Assembly (NCBI RefSeq): GCF_040605455.1
Contig: NZ_JBEXCV010000010.1
Span: 1 to 64,000 of the forward strand
Direction of reading: 5' to 3'
Source: Embleya sp040605455
GTDB lineage: Bacteria > Actinomycetota > Actinomycetes > Streptomycetales > Streptomycetaceae
DNA: 64,000 bases
The translations under genes were made by a program, and so were the position numbers. The notes beneath the pieces are model-generated. The model ran no database searches and was not told the DNA's origin. It worked only from the letters and a program-made list of their open reading frames with translations. Positions 43,232 through 51,292 of the stretch are shown here, in pieces. Position 1 is the stretch's first letter. Every line of letters begins with the position of its first letter.

Positions 43232-44461
43232 ATGCGCAGGATCCTCATCGTCGGTGCCGGCCAATCCGGGCTCCAACTCGGCCTGGGGTTGCTGGCCCAC
43301 GGCTACGACGTGACCGTGATGACCGAGCGGACCCCCGACGAGATCCGCGTCGGGCGGGTGACCTCGACGCAGATCATGATGCCGTCGACGATCGCGCTGG
43401 AGCAGCCGCACGGCCTGGACCTGTGGTCCGGTCGGGTGCCGCCGATTCCCCGGGCCGGGTTCACCATCCCCGGACCGGACGGCACGCCGGTGGTGAACTG
43501 GCTGGGCGACCTGGGCGGTGCGCAGTCGGTCGACCAGCGGATGAAGATGCCCGCGTGGATGGACCTGTTCGTGGAGCGCGGCGGCAACCTCGTGGTGCAC
43601 CCGGTCGCGGTCTCCGACATCGACTGGTACACCCGCAACTACGACCTGGTCGTGGTGGCCGCCGGCAAGGGCGAGTTGGTGTCGATGTTCGATCGAGACC
43701 ACGACAGGTCGAAATTCACCACGCCACAGCGGCAGTTGGCCGTCGCGTACTTCCACGGCGCGACGCCGCGCCCCGAGGTCGGGTACGACGCGTTGCACGT
43801 CAACGCGATACCCGGACTCGGCGAGATCATCATGTTCCCGGGCCTGACGCTGTCCGGGCCCTGCGACATCATCCTGCTCGAAGCCGTGCCCGGCGGCCCG
43901 CTCGACGTGTTCCGCGACGTGCGCGACCCGGACACCCACTGGGCGGTGATGCGGGACCTGGTCCGGCAGTTCGCGCCGTGGGACTACGACCGGATCAGCC
44001 GCGCCGAACTCACCGACCCGATGTGCGTGCTCAGCGGCGGCTTCTCCCCCATCGTGCGCAAGCCGATCGCCGAACTCCCCTCGGGTGGAGTCGCGTTGGG
44101 CATCGGCGACGTGCTGGTCACCAACGACCCGATCAGCGGGCAGGGTTCCAACAACGCCGCACGGGCCGCCGACCTGTACCTGAACGAGATCGTCGCACAC
44201 GGTGATCGCCCATTCGACGCCGCCTGGATGCAATCGGTGTTCGACGCGTTCTGGTCCCGCGCCCGACACGGCGTCAAGTTCTCCACATCGCTCCTGGGCG
44301 TCCCCCCGGAGCACGTCCAGATGTTGATGGGCGCGGGCAACACCTGCCCCGCGGTCTGCGACGCGGTCATGAGCGCCTTCGACAACCCGGTGGAATTCGA
44401 GGAGTTCATGTACGACCCGGAGAAGACGATGGCGTTCCTGACGAAGGTGGGGGCGTTGTAG
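43232..44461 (+). CDS. FAD-dependent monooxygenase of the styrene/indole monooxygenase type
   Basis: A 409-residue flavoprotein. ILIVGAGQSGLQLGLGLLAH at the N terminus binds FAD, and GVALGIGDVLVTNDPISGQGSNNAA near residue 295 is the second flavin motif with the StyA-type spacing. StyA enzymes take reduced FAD from a separate reductase and epoxidise alkenes or indole. No reductase gene is adjacent. Old databases call relatives alanine-phosphoribitol ligase, which I consider wrong. Substrate unknown. Confidence 0.75.
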   Translation: MRRILIVGAGQSGLQLGLGLLAHGYDVTVMTERTPDEIRVGRVTSTQIMMPSTIALEQPHGLDLWSGRVPPIPRAGFTIPGPDGTPVVNWLGDLGGAQSVDQRMKMPAWMDLFVERGGNLVVHPVAVSDIDWYTRNYDLVVVAAGKGELVSMFDRDHDRSKFTTPQRQLAVAYFHGATPRPEVGYDALHVNAIPGLGEIIMFPGLTLSGPCDIILLEAVPGGPLDVFRDVRDPDTHWAVMRDLVRQFAPWDYDRISRAELTDPMCVLSGGFSPIVRKPIAELPSGGVALGIGDVLVTNDPISGQGSNNAARAADLYLNEIVAHGDRPFDAAWMQSVFDAFWSRARHGVKFSTSLLGVPPEHVQMLMGAGNTCPAVCDAVMSAFDNPVEFEEFMYDPEKTMAFLTKVGAL

Positions 44462-44585
44462 GTAGCCGGTGTGTCGGGAGGGGGTGGGCCGTGTCGTGGG
44501 GGGCGGCGGGCGGGTTGGGGCGGCGGGGGTCGCGGGCGCGGCGAAGCGACGCACCGGAGTCGCGGGCGCGGCGTGCTGCTTGTTG

Positions 44586-44760
44586 GGCGACTTCGTCGCC
44601 GGCTCGCGAGGCACCGCTTTTTCTTTCCCCCGCTTCGCTCCTCCAAGAAAAAGCGGCCCCTCGCTCGTGACTTCGTGTCCCTCCGCTTCGCTCCGGGCCA
44701 CGAAGTCGACACTTGCGGCTCCGCCGCTCTCCGCGCTTCGCGCGTCGATCACCGGGGGCG
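44586..44760 (+). repeat. Multi-hairpin repeat element, copy A
   Basis: Five consecutive stems: GGCGAC-ttc-GTCGCC (44586-44600), CCGCTTTTTCTT with its complement (44614-44625/44645-44656), GACTTCGTG with its complement (44669-44677/44699-44707), GCGGC-tcc-GCCGC (44715-44727), CGCGC-ttc-GCGCG (44732-44744). An inverted, shortened copy lies at 45640-45757. Confidence 0.85.
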
Positions 44761-44770
44761 GGGGCGGGTC

Positions 44771-44824
<54 letters not shown>

Positions 44825-44950
44825 CGGCCGCCCGCGGGGGGGGTGGGGTTCGGGGGAAGTGGGGCGTGGGCGCGACGCAGCGGGACAGCGCCCTCAAAAG
44901 GGCGGCGTTGGTCGGGGGACAGCGTTGGCCGGGAAAGCGGTGGGGGCGGG

Positions 44951-45349
44951 TCAGGGGTTTCGGCGGGGTCGCTGGATGCGGACCTCGTGGGCGGTGGACA
45001 GGTTGGGGTAGTAGGGCAGTTCGAGGTGGCGGACGGTGGTGACGGTTACCGTCGCGTCGTTGCTCCACAGCACGGGAATACCGAAGTCGACCGTGCCGTC
45101 GCGGCGGGTGAGGCCGAAGTGCTTGAGGGTGTGGCCGTCGGAGCGGACCTCGGCGGTGACCCAGGCGCCGGCGACCGGGTTGCCACTCGTGCCGGTGACC
45201 TCGGCGGTCGCGGTGGCCCACCACGGGCCCTGGCCGTCGGGGCGGCCGAGTTCGCTCGCCTTGCCGGTGACGGACGTCACGGACAGGCCCGGCCTCGAGT
45301 TCGCCGGGGTGGACATCGGGAGCGATCGGGCTTCGCGGTCAGGGCGCAT
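44951..45349 (-). CDS. Ig-like beta-sandwich protein, unknown function
   Basis: A 132-residue protein with the pattern of a bacterial Ig-like/big-like domain: TATAEVTGTSGNPVAGAWVT, then RDGTVDFGIPVLWSNDATVTV. ATG at 45349 has GGAGAG eight bases upstream. No signal peptide or catalytic motif is seen, so it may be a detached domain of a larger secreted enzyme. The gene is bracketed by the inverted multi-hairpin repeats, which may indicate insertion as a unit. Confidence 0.62.
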   Translation of the reverse strand: MRPDREARSLPMSTPANSRPGLSVTSVTGKASELGRPDGQGPWWATATAEVTGTSGNPVAGAWVTAEVRSDGHTLKHFGLTRRDGTVDFGIPVLWSNDATVTVTTVRHLELPYYPNLSTAHEVRIQRPRRNP

Positions 45350-45639
45350 GGGGTGGCTCTCCAGGACATGGGCGATCCGTAGAGCCTGTCCGCGGTCGGC
45401 GTGCACGGTTCGACGCCAGGGTGGTCGGCGGGTGAACGCAGCCGCAACATTGGTTCGGACCCGTTATCGGTTCTTGATACGACAGGGAATGGGTCGACGC
45501 TCCCCGAGGCTCTCGCTGCTGCTCGACGGCACCACCACCAGAGCCGGCCGTGCTACGCCCCGCCCGGAGGCCAAGGAAGCAACGAATCCACCCAACAACC
45601 CGCCACCCCCGGCGCGTCAGCGCCCCCGACCGCGCCCAC

Positions 45640-45757
45640 CCGGTGATCGACGCGCGAAGCGCGGAGAGCGGCGGAGCCGCAACCTTGGACGGTGTGACCC
45701 GGAGGGAAGCGGAGGAAAGAAAAAGTGGTGCCTCGCGAGCCGGCGACGAAGTCGCCC
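45640..45757 (-). repeat. Multi-hairpin repeat element, copy B (inverted)
   Basis: It carries CGCGC-gaa-GCGCG (45651-45663), GCGGC-gga-GCCGC (45668-45680) and GGCGAC-gaa-GTCGCC (45742-45756) plus the shared CCTCGCGAGCC block, in opposite orientation to copy A. The second arm of the long T/A-rich stem and the GACTTCGTG stem are missing. Confidence 0.82.
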
Positions 45758-45767
45758 GACAAAAAAG

Positions 45768-45799
45768 CCCGACCCGAGAGTTTTCGCTCTCGGGTCGGG
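45768..45799. terminator. Strong hairpin next to repeat copy B
   Basis: Perfect 13-bp stem CCCGACCCGAGAG with its complement and a six-base loop TTTTCG. It is preceded by AAAAAA (45761-45766), which becomes a U tract if read on the minus strand, so a minus-strand intrinsic terminator is possible. Confidence 0.65.
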
Positions 45800-45899
45800 A
45801 TGCCGGTCGTGCCCCGGGTGGGGGTGGGGACACGAGCAGCCGGGGATGCGAGATCCCCAAACGGCTACAGACCCTGGGGGGGATTGGGCTGCGCCTGGG

Positions 45900-45937
45900 C
45901 CATTCGGAAAGGGGGGAGTCCCGTTGGTTCCGAATGG
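45900..45937. other. Hairpin of unknown role (CCATTCGGAA stem)
   Basis: Perfect 10-bp arms at 45900-45909 and 45928-45937 around an 18-base loop rich in G. A smaller stem, GGGGAT-ATCCCC, lies at 45842-45858. No gene uses either as a clear terminator. Confidence 0.5.
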
Positions 45938-46248
45938 ACCGTCGTTCTGAAGGCTAGTGAAAACCGTGGCCGAAGAACACCTGTCGACCCAACCGGATTC
46001 GGCCCGAGACGAGGGTTTAAGGCCCACTTAAGGGTTGATCAAGGTCGAGGTGCCGGGCGGCACACGCATGGCGACTCACAGTGAGAAGATCTCCATGGCC
46101 GAGCCTCCTCTCCGCACACCCGACCAGGGACCGAACCGAGCACGATCCCGGCACGAACCGAGCCCGGACCGGATTTCGAACCGGGGCTCCACCCATCACC
46201 CGAACCGAACAACGAACCAGTCGGAAGGCCCGCCCCACCCTGCCCACC

Positions 46249-47733
46249 TCACCCGACCCCCATCCGTCGCCGACCGCGACCGCCCTTGCCCGCCCGCCGA
46301 CTCCGCCGGACGACCGCCTCGGTACGCCCACCACCCAGTCGCACGCTGATCTCGGCGCCACCCAGCACCGACCGCCCCAACCCGACCTCCCCACCCGTGG
46401 CCTCGGCAAGGCGCCGGACGATGTCCAGCCCCAGTCCCGTGGAGCCGTCGCCGCCCTGCCCGTGTCCGCGTCGCAGCGCACTCTCCGGATCGGCGATCCC
46501 CGGGCCGCCGTCCGCCACGAGCAGGATCACCGCGTCCCGACCCGAGTGCAGGGTGACCGAGAACGGCACGCCCTCCTCGGTGTGCCGGAACACGTTGCCC
46601 AGCATCGCGTCGAGCCCGGCCGCCAGGTCACCCCGTGGCACCGGGACCCGCACCGGCTGGTCCGCGCCCACCAGTTGCCACGGTCGGTCCTCGTCCTCGG
46701 CCAGCGCCGACCAGAAGTCCATCCGCTCGCGCAGCACTTCGGCCGCATCGCAGCCCACCGCCTCGATGCTCGCGCTCGATCGCCGCGCCGTTCGGATCAG
46801 TTCGTCGACCTCGCGCTCCAATTGCGCCACCGCGTTCCGGGTCTGCTCGGCCACCGGGTCCTCGCCCAGCGCCGCCGCGTTCAGCCGCAGCGCAGTCAGC
46901 GGCGTGCGCAGCCGATGCGACAGGTCGGCGGCCATCTCCCGCTCGTTGGCCAGCAGTTGCTCCACCCGATCCGCCATCGTGTTGAACGACGTGGCGGCCT
47001 CCTGAAGTTCGGAGGGGCCCTGCGGCGCGATCCTGGCCGCCAGGTCACCGGTACCCAGCGCACGGGCCGCCGAGGCCAGGCCCCGCGCCGAACGCACCAC
47101 CTGCGCGCCGAGCCGGTCCGCGACCACCACGGAGCCGCCGACCAGGACCACCGCCACGCCGGTGAGCACCATCCAGGCGGTATTGACGCCGTGTTCCAGA
47201 TCGCCGTCCGGGACGTACACCTCGATCACGGTGATCCGCCCCTGGTCCAACAGCAGCGGTTGCAACAACGCCCATCCGCCGCCCGCCCGGACCCGGAACG
47301 AACGGGCCGACTCGCGCGCGGTGGCCACGCTGTGCTCGCTCGCCCGCGGGCGTCCCAGCACTGAACCGTCCGGCAGATGGATCGCGATCCGGCCGCTGGA
47401 ACCGGCCGGCACACTCGCGATCGCCGGCTCCAACGTCGCCCGGTCGGTGGTGATCACCAGCGCCGGCTGCAACGCGGCGGCCTGCCGCTCGGCGTCCGTG
47501 AAGGTACGGTCCGCGGCGATCTCCCGGATCACCAGGACCAGCGGAATCAGGAAGGCCAACGCGACCATCGTGGTGACCGCCAGCGAGACCCGCACCAGCG
47601 TGCCCCGCACCCCCTTGGGCGCCCGGGGCGGCTTGCCCTCCCGGCCTCCCGAAGCCTGCGTCCGGCCGGCCGTACGCGCGTCCGCCGACCCGTCCCCGGC
47701 GGACGCGGCCTCCGCGCCCGAGCCGGGCCTCAC
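46249..47733 (-). CDS. Two-component sensor histidine kinase
   Basis: A 494-residue membrane kinase. Two transmembrane helices (about 45-70 and 185-208) enclose an extracytoplasmic sensor of some 115 residues. HAMP follows, then HisKA with DLSHRLRTPL (phospho-acceptor His273), then the ATPase with VADGGPGIADPE and GSTGLGLDIVRRLA. The basic C-terminal tail (RRSRRAGKGGRGRRR) is unusual. GTG overlaps the response-regulator stop (GTGA), so the pair is coupled. Signal unknown. Confidence 0.92.
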   Translation of the reverse strand: MRPGSGAEAASAGDGSADARTAGRTQASGGREGKPPRAPKGVRGTLVRVSLAVTTMVALAFLIPLVLVIREIAADRTFTDAERQAAALQPALVITTDRATLEPAIASVPAGSSGRIAIHLPDGSVLGRPRASEHSVATARESARSFRVRAGGGWALLQPLLLDQGRITVIEVYVPDGDLEHGVNTAWMVLTGVAVVLVGGSVVVADRLGAQVVRSARGLASAARALGTGDLAARIAPQGPSELQEAATSFNTMADRVEQLLANEREMAADLSHRLRTPLTALRLNAAALGEDPVAEQTRNAVAQLEREVDELIRTARRSSASIEAVGCDAAEVLRERMDFWSALAEDEDRPWQLVGADQPVRVPVPRGDLAAGLDAMLGNVFRHTEEGVPFSVTLHSGRDAVILLVADGGPGIADPESALRRGHGQGGDGSTGLGLDIVRRLAEATGGEVGLGRSVLGGAEISVRLGGGRTEAVVRRSRRAGKGGRGRRRMGVG

Positions 47734-48407
47734 GCCGGCGGCTCCAGTTTCACCCCGACACCCCGCACGGTATGCAGATACCTCGGCTCCCGCGCCTTCT
47801 CGCCGAGCTTGCGCCGCAGCCAGGACAGGTGCACGTCGATGGTCTGGTCGTCACCGTACGACTGGCCCCACACCTCGGCGAGAATCTCCCGCCGCGGCAC
47901 CACCGTCCCGGCCCGTGCTGCCAGGAACGCCAACAGGTCGAACTCGCGCCGGGTCAGCTCCAGCTCCCGGCCGTCCAGGTGTGCCTCACGGCGCCTGGTG
48001 TCGATCGACAGCCCGTCGACGGTGAACACATCCGGGGTGGTCCGCCCGCGCGCGCGACGCAGCACCGCCGACATGCGCGCGCCCAGGTGTTCGCCGGAGA
48101 ACGGCTTCGTCACGTAGTCGTCGGCGCCCGCGTTGAGCAGCCTGACCACCTCGGCCTCGTCGTCCCGGGCGGTCGCGATTATCACCGGCACGTCGGATAT
48201 GCCGCGCAACATCTTCAATGCCTCGGAACCGTCCAAATCCGGCAAACCAAGGTCGAGGATGACCACATCGAAGGGGTATTGGGCGACTTCGCGCAACGCT
48301 TCGAGAGCCGTTCCGACGCTGCGAACGGCGTGTGAGGACGACGTGAGATAGCGGATCAGCGCCGAACGTACGAATTGGTCGTCCTCGACCACGAGCACCT
48401 GTGCCAT
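47730..48407 (-). CDS. OmpR/PhoB-family response regulator
   Basis: A 225-residue regulator. Receiver with Asp9/Asp10, phospho-acceptor Asp52 (VVILDLGLPD) and the conserved Lys in YVTKPF. C-terminal winged helix with ELTRREFDLLAFLA and DVHLSWLRRKLGE. First gene of the kinase operon. The divergent plus-strand membrane-anchored gene overlaps its 5' region and is a likely target or partner. Confidence 0.94.
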   Translation of the reverse strand: MAQVLVVEDDQFVRSALIRYLTSSSHAVRSVGTALEALREVAQYPFDVVILDLGLPDLDGSEALKMLRGISDVPVIIATARDDEAEVVRLLNAGADDYVTKPFSGEHLGARMSAVLRRARGRTTPDVFTVDGLSIDTRRREAHLDGRELELTRREFDLLAFLAARAGTVVPRREILAEVWGQSYGDDQTIDVHLSWLRRKLGEKAREPRYLHTVRGVGVKLEPPA

Positions 48408-48493
48408 GGTTCGGAACCGTACCCGTACTCTCCGATCCGGCCGGCCCGGGAGGCGAACACCGGGGTCGGGACAGAGGCTGGAGGACAGGGCTC

Positions 48494-49057
48494 GTGCGGA
48501 GAACCATCACATCGATCTCGGTGTGGCTCGCGGTCACCGCGATGGCCGTCGCGCTGTCCTGGTGGGGTGTGCGCAGCGTGTTGCGCGACACCGTGTTCGA
48601 GCCGCCGCAGGCACCGACCCTGGTCGCCGGGGACGAACCGCCGCCGACGATGAGCCCTACGCCGCCGGTCGCACCGCCGACCAGCGAGGCGCCCGACCTG
48701 ATCTCCGCCATCAACCGCACGCCGCCGCCGACCTCGGCGTCCGCGACTTCGTCCGCGTCCTCCGCGCCGCCGTCGCCGAAGACCGCGACGACGCCGGCCG
48801 TACCGCCGGCGCAGCTTCGGGAGGACCCGCCGGCTCCCGCGGTGCAGAGTTTCGAGGTGCGCGGAGGGCGGGCCTCGTTCCGGTATCAGGCCAACAGCGT
48901 GACCCTGATCGCCGCGACGCCGAACCCCGGGTGGGCGGTGAAGGTGTGGCCCGGCGACAAGTGGATCCGGGTGGACTTCGTCAGCAACCGGCGGACCTCG
49001 TCCGTGTTCGTGGTGTGGAACGGACACCAGCCGATCGCGTCGACCTACGAGGGCTGA
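48494..49057 (+). CDS. Membrane-anchored secreted protein next to two-component system
   Basis: A 187-residue protein. An N-terminal helix (ISVWLAVTAMAVALSWWGV) is followed by a long Pro/Ser/Thr linker (about residues 40-115) and a C-terminal beta domain with FEVRGGRASFRYQ and VLVVWNGHQP-like strands (FVVWNGHQPI). Such proteins are conserved beside this type of kinase in Streptomyces. The linker suggests it spans the cell wall. No function known; a role in sensing by the neighbouring kinase is an inference. GTG has GGAGGACAGGG upstream. Confidence 0.7.
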   Translation: MRRTITSISVWLAVTAMAVALSWWGVRSVLRDTVFEPPQAPTLVAGDEPPPTMSPTPPVAPPTSEAPDLISAINRTPPPTSASATSSASSAPPSPKTATTPAVPPAQLREDPPAPAVQSFEVRGGRASFRYQANSVTLIAATPNPGWAVKVWPGDKWIRVDFVSNRRTSSVFVVWNGHQPIASTYEG

Positions 49058-49100
49058 GCGGTGGCGAGGCGCGGAGCCGGCCCGGAGCCGGTCGCCCGCG

Positions 49101-49670
49101 CTACCGGATCTTCCCGGCCCTTGCGAACTCGGCCACCAGCCCCTTGTCGAAGGCCGGCAGATCGTCCGGCTTGCGGCTGGTGATCAGTGTGTTGGTGCCC
49201 GCCGTACACACCACCACCGCCTCGTCGACCCAGGTCGCGCCCGCGTTCTCCAGGTCTGTGCGCAGGCTCGGCCACGAGGTGAGTTGCCGCCCGCGCACGA
49301 CGTCGGCCTCCACCAGGGTCCACAGCGCGTGGCAGATCGCCGCGACCGGCTTGCCCTCGACGAAGAACCGCCGGATGAACTCCACGGCCTTGGGCTGGGT
49401 ACGCAGAAAGTCCGGGTTGGCCAACCCGCCGGGCAGGACGAGCGCGTCGAAGTCGCCGGATCCCACCGCGTCGATCCCGGCGTCCACGTGGAATGCGTCG
49501 GCCCGGTCGAGATGATCGAAGCCCCGGGCCTCGCCGGCCTTGGTGGAGATCAGTTTCGGCGAGCCGCCGGCCCGTTCCACGGCCTGCCACGGCTCGGTCA
49601 GCTCCACCTGCTCGAAGCCCTCGGGGGCGACGAGAAAGGCCACGGTCAGACCCTGAAGCTCGGATGCCAT
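49101..49670 (-). CDS. DJ-1/PfpI family type 1 glutamine-amidotransferase-like protein
   Basis: A 189-residue protein. VAICHALWTLVEADVVRGRQ contains the nucleophile Cys in the AICHA elbow, preceded by DALVLPGGLANPDFLR. This matches the PfpI branch of intracellular proteases and deglycases. ATG at 49670 follows GGGAGGGACG. Likely a stress-protection protein; the specific activity (glyoxalase, deglycase or protease) cannot be decided. Confidence 0.88.
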   Translation of the reverse strand: MASELQGLTVAFLVAPEGFEQVELTEPWQAVERAGGSPKLISTKAGEARGFDHLDRADAFHVDAGIDAVGSGDFDALVLPGGLANPDFLRTQPKAVEFIRRFFVEGKPVAAICHALWTLVEADVVRGRQLTSWPSLRTDLENAGATWVDEAVVVCTAGTNTLITSRKPDDLPAFDKGLVAEFARAGKIR

Positions 49671-49817
49671 GCGGGCACGTCCCTCCCTGCGGTACGGCGG
49701 CAACGGTTGCCTCGTGTCCGCCTGCCCGACCGCCCCACCGACAAACACCACACGTCCCGGGGCCGGCCCGGCCGTCGAGGCCCACCACCTCCACAGCCGA
49801 GCGCACCCGCGCCGGCC

Positions 49818-49839
49818 GGCCCGTCCGGCGTTCGAGGAC
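49818..49839. repeat. Single dispersed copy of the CCGTCCGGCG-GAGGAC repeat core
   Basis: The sequence between the PfpI start and the downstream end of the lut operon has GGCCCGTCCGGCG followed by TTCGAGGAC, the same core as the array at 40265-40515. Confidence 0.75.
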
Positions 49840-49865
49840 ACCGTCCATCCGTCGGCCGACCGGGG

Positions 49866-50540
49866 CTACAGGTCCTCCAGCACCTCGGCCGCGGTCGTCC
49901 GCAGACCCCGGGCGGCCCGGGTCGCGGTGTTGTATGCCTCGTCACCGCGCCCGTCGGTGAACGCGTTGGCCGCCTGGATCAGGCCCTGGGCGCCCTTGAG
50001 CACGTCGACCGCCGCCGCGAGCAGCGCCTCGCCGCGCGCATCCTGGCCCGCCTCGCCCGCCAGCTGGGCGAGTTGCCGGGTGAGCACGGTCAGCCGCATG
50101 TCCACGCCCCGGGCGCCGGACAGCGGGGCCGGTCGCGGATCGCGGACGGTCGGCACTCCGTGGCGCGGAGTCGGCGCGCCCTCGGGTGTCCCGCACAGCG
50201 GACACGTCTCGCCGAGCGCGAGCAGACCGCGCTCCGGGTGCCTGGGGCACGGCGCCGAGCGCGGGCGCGCGTCCGCCGCGTCCCGGGCCCGGCCGCGCCG
50301 CCGCCGGTTCTCGCAGAACAGGCACTTGTCCCGGGCGTCCTCGTCGACCGGGCCGTACGGGTGCTCATTGCACAGCGTGGTCGGCGTGGGAGCGGCCAGC
50401 CGGCCCAGGATCAGGCGCGTGTTCGCCAGTTGTTCGGCGATCGCGTCGTACGCCTCGGGCGGGCTGGTGTTGCTCAGGAGGTCGACCATCTCCATCAGGT
50501 TCTTGGTCGAGAGGACGAGTGCCTTCGTATCAGGTGCCAC
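49866..50540 (-). CDS. Zinc-knuckle protein of unknown function, downstream of lutC
   Basis: A 224-residue protein. Two cysteine/histidine clusters (CNEHPYG with CLFC, and CPRHPERG with CPLC) look like two zinc sites in the middle. The ends are helical: LVLSTKNLMEMVDLLSN at the N terminus and an Ala-rich bundle from about residue 155. GTG at 50540 lies two bases after the lutC stop, so it is probably the fourth gene of the lut operon. I do not recognise a family. Confidence 0.6.
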   Translation of the reverse strand: MAPDTKALVLSTKNLMEMVDLLSNTSPPEAYDAIAEQLANTRLILGRLAAPTPTTLCNEHPYGPVDEDARDKCLFCENRRRRGRARDAADARPRSAPCPRHPERGLLALGETCPLCGTPEGAPTPRHGVPTVRDPRPAPLSGARGVDMRLTVLTRQLAQLAGEAGQDARGEALLAAAVDVLKGAQGLIQAANAFTDGRGDEAYNTATRAARGLRTTAAEVLEDL

Positions 50541-50542
50541 GC

Positions 50543-51292
50543 CTATGGACTGTAAATGATCGGCGTACCTTCGATGGTCGGCGGACTCTGGGTGATCGGC
50601 GGGCTCCGCACGATCAGGACTTCGAGGGTCCGCGGCCCGTGCACCCCCTCGACCCGGTCCAGTTCGATGTCGCTGGTCGCGGACGGGCCGGAGATCCAGG
50701 TCAGCGGCCGGCCCGGGACCAGCCGCTCCAGCGCCTGCGGCACGGAGGCGACCACGTGCTCGGCCCGGACCACGCACAGGTGCCAATCCGGCACCAGGGT
50801 CAACGCCCGGCGCCCCTGCCCCGGTCCCGCGTCGAGCACGATCGTGCCGGTCTCGGCGATCGCGACGGCGGAACCGGTGAGTACACCGTCGACGGCGTCC
50901 AGCTCGGCGATTGTGAGATGAGGGGCGGCCAACTCAGGCCTGTTATTAATAGGATCATCCGACAAGTCGCCCATCAATCCGTGCACCCAGCCGTCCGGTA
51001 CACACGTCGCAGCCTTGAGCCCTGCGGTCCACGCCGGCGGCAGCCCGGCCGGGGTCACCAGGCGACGCGCCCCGCGCCGTTCGACCGCCTCGGCGATCGC
51101 GTCCGCGAGCCCGCTCTCGGCGACCTCGTGCACGACCGCCCGATAGTCGCGCAGATGCTCCGCGAACAGTTCGAGCACACCCTCGACCACATGCGCTCGC
51201 GCGTAGTCGCGCGGGACCGGGAACACCTCGTCCCTCGGCACATCCGTCAGGGCCCGCCGCACCCGGTTCAGGATCACCTCGCGCGAACTCAT
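50543..51292 (-). CDS. lutC: Lactate utilisation protein C
   Basis: A 249-residue LUD-domain protein. SSREVILNRVRRALTD at the start and GVLTGSAVAIAETGTIVLDAG near residue 140 match LutC/YkgG. It is part of the LutABC complex that oxidises L-lactate to pyruvate in the cytoplasm with iron-sulphur electron transfer. ATG overlaps the lutB stop as ATGA. The C terminus is longer than usual (ITQSPPTIEGTPIIYSP). Confidence 0.9.
   Translation of the reverse strand: MSSREVILNRVRRALTDVPRDEVFPVPRDYARAHVVEGVLELFAEHLRDYRAVVHEVAESGLADAIAEAVERRGARRLVTPAGLPPAWTAGLKAATCVPDGWVHGLMGDLSDDPINNRPELAAPHLTIAELDAVDGVLTGSAVAIAETGTIVLDAGPGQGRRALTLVPDWHLCVVRAEHVVASVPQALERLVPGRPLTWISGPSATSDIELDRVEGVHGPRTLEVLIVRSPPITQSPPTIEGTPIIYSP

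Larger units (their letters stand above)
45350..46248. other. About 900 bases without a convincing gene
   Basis: The stretch holds the inverted hairpin element copy B (45640-45757), a strong hairpin (45768-45799), and two further hairpins (45842-45858, 45900-45937). Frames crossing it are repeat readings with no ribosome sites or family motifs. From 46000 to 46248 I see nothing recognisable. Confidence 0.7.

Noticed and set aside
45339..45860. Minus-strand 173-codon frame over repeat copy B
   Set aside because: It merely reads the multi-hairpin element, and the same peptide text appears at copy A. No ribosome site.
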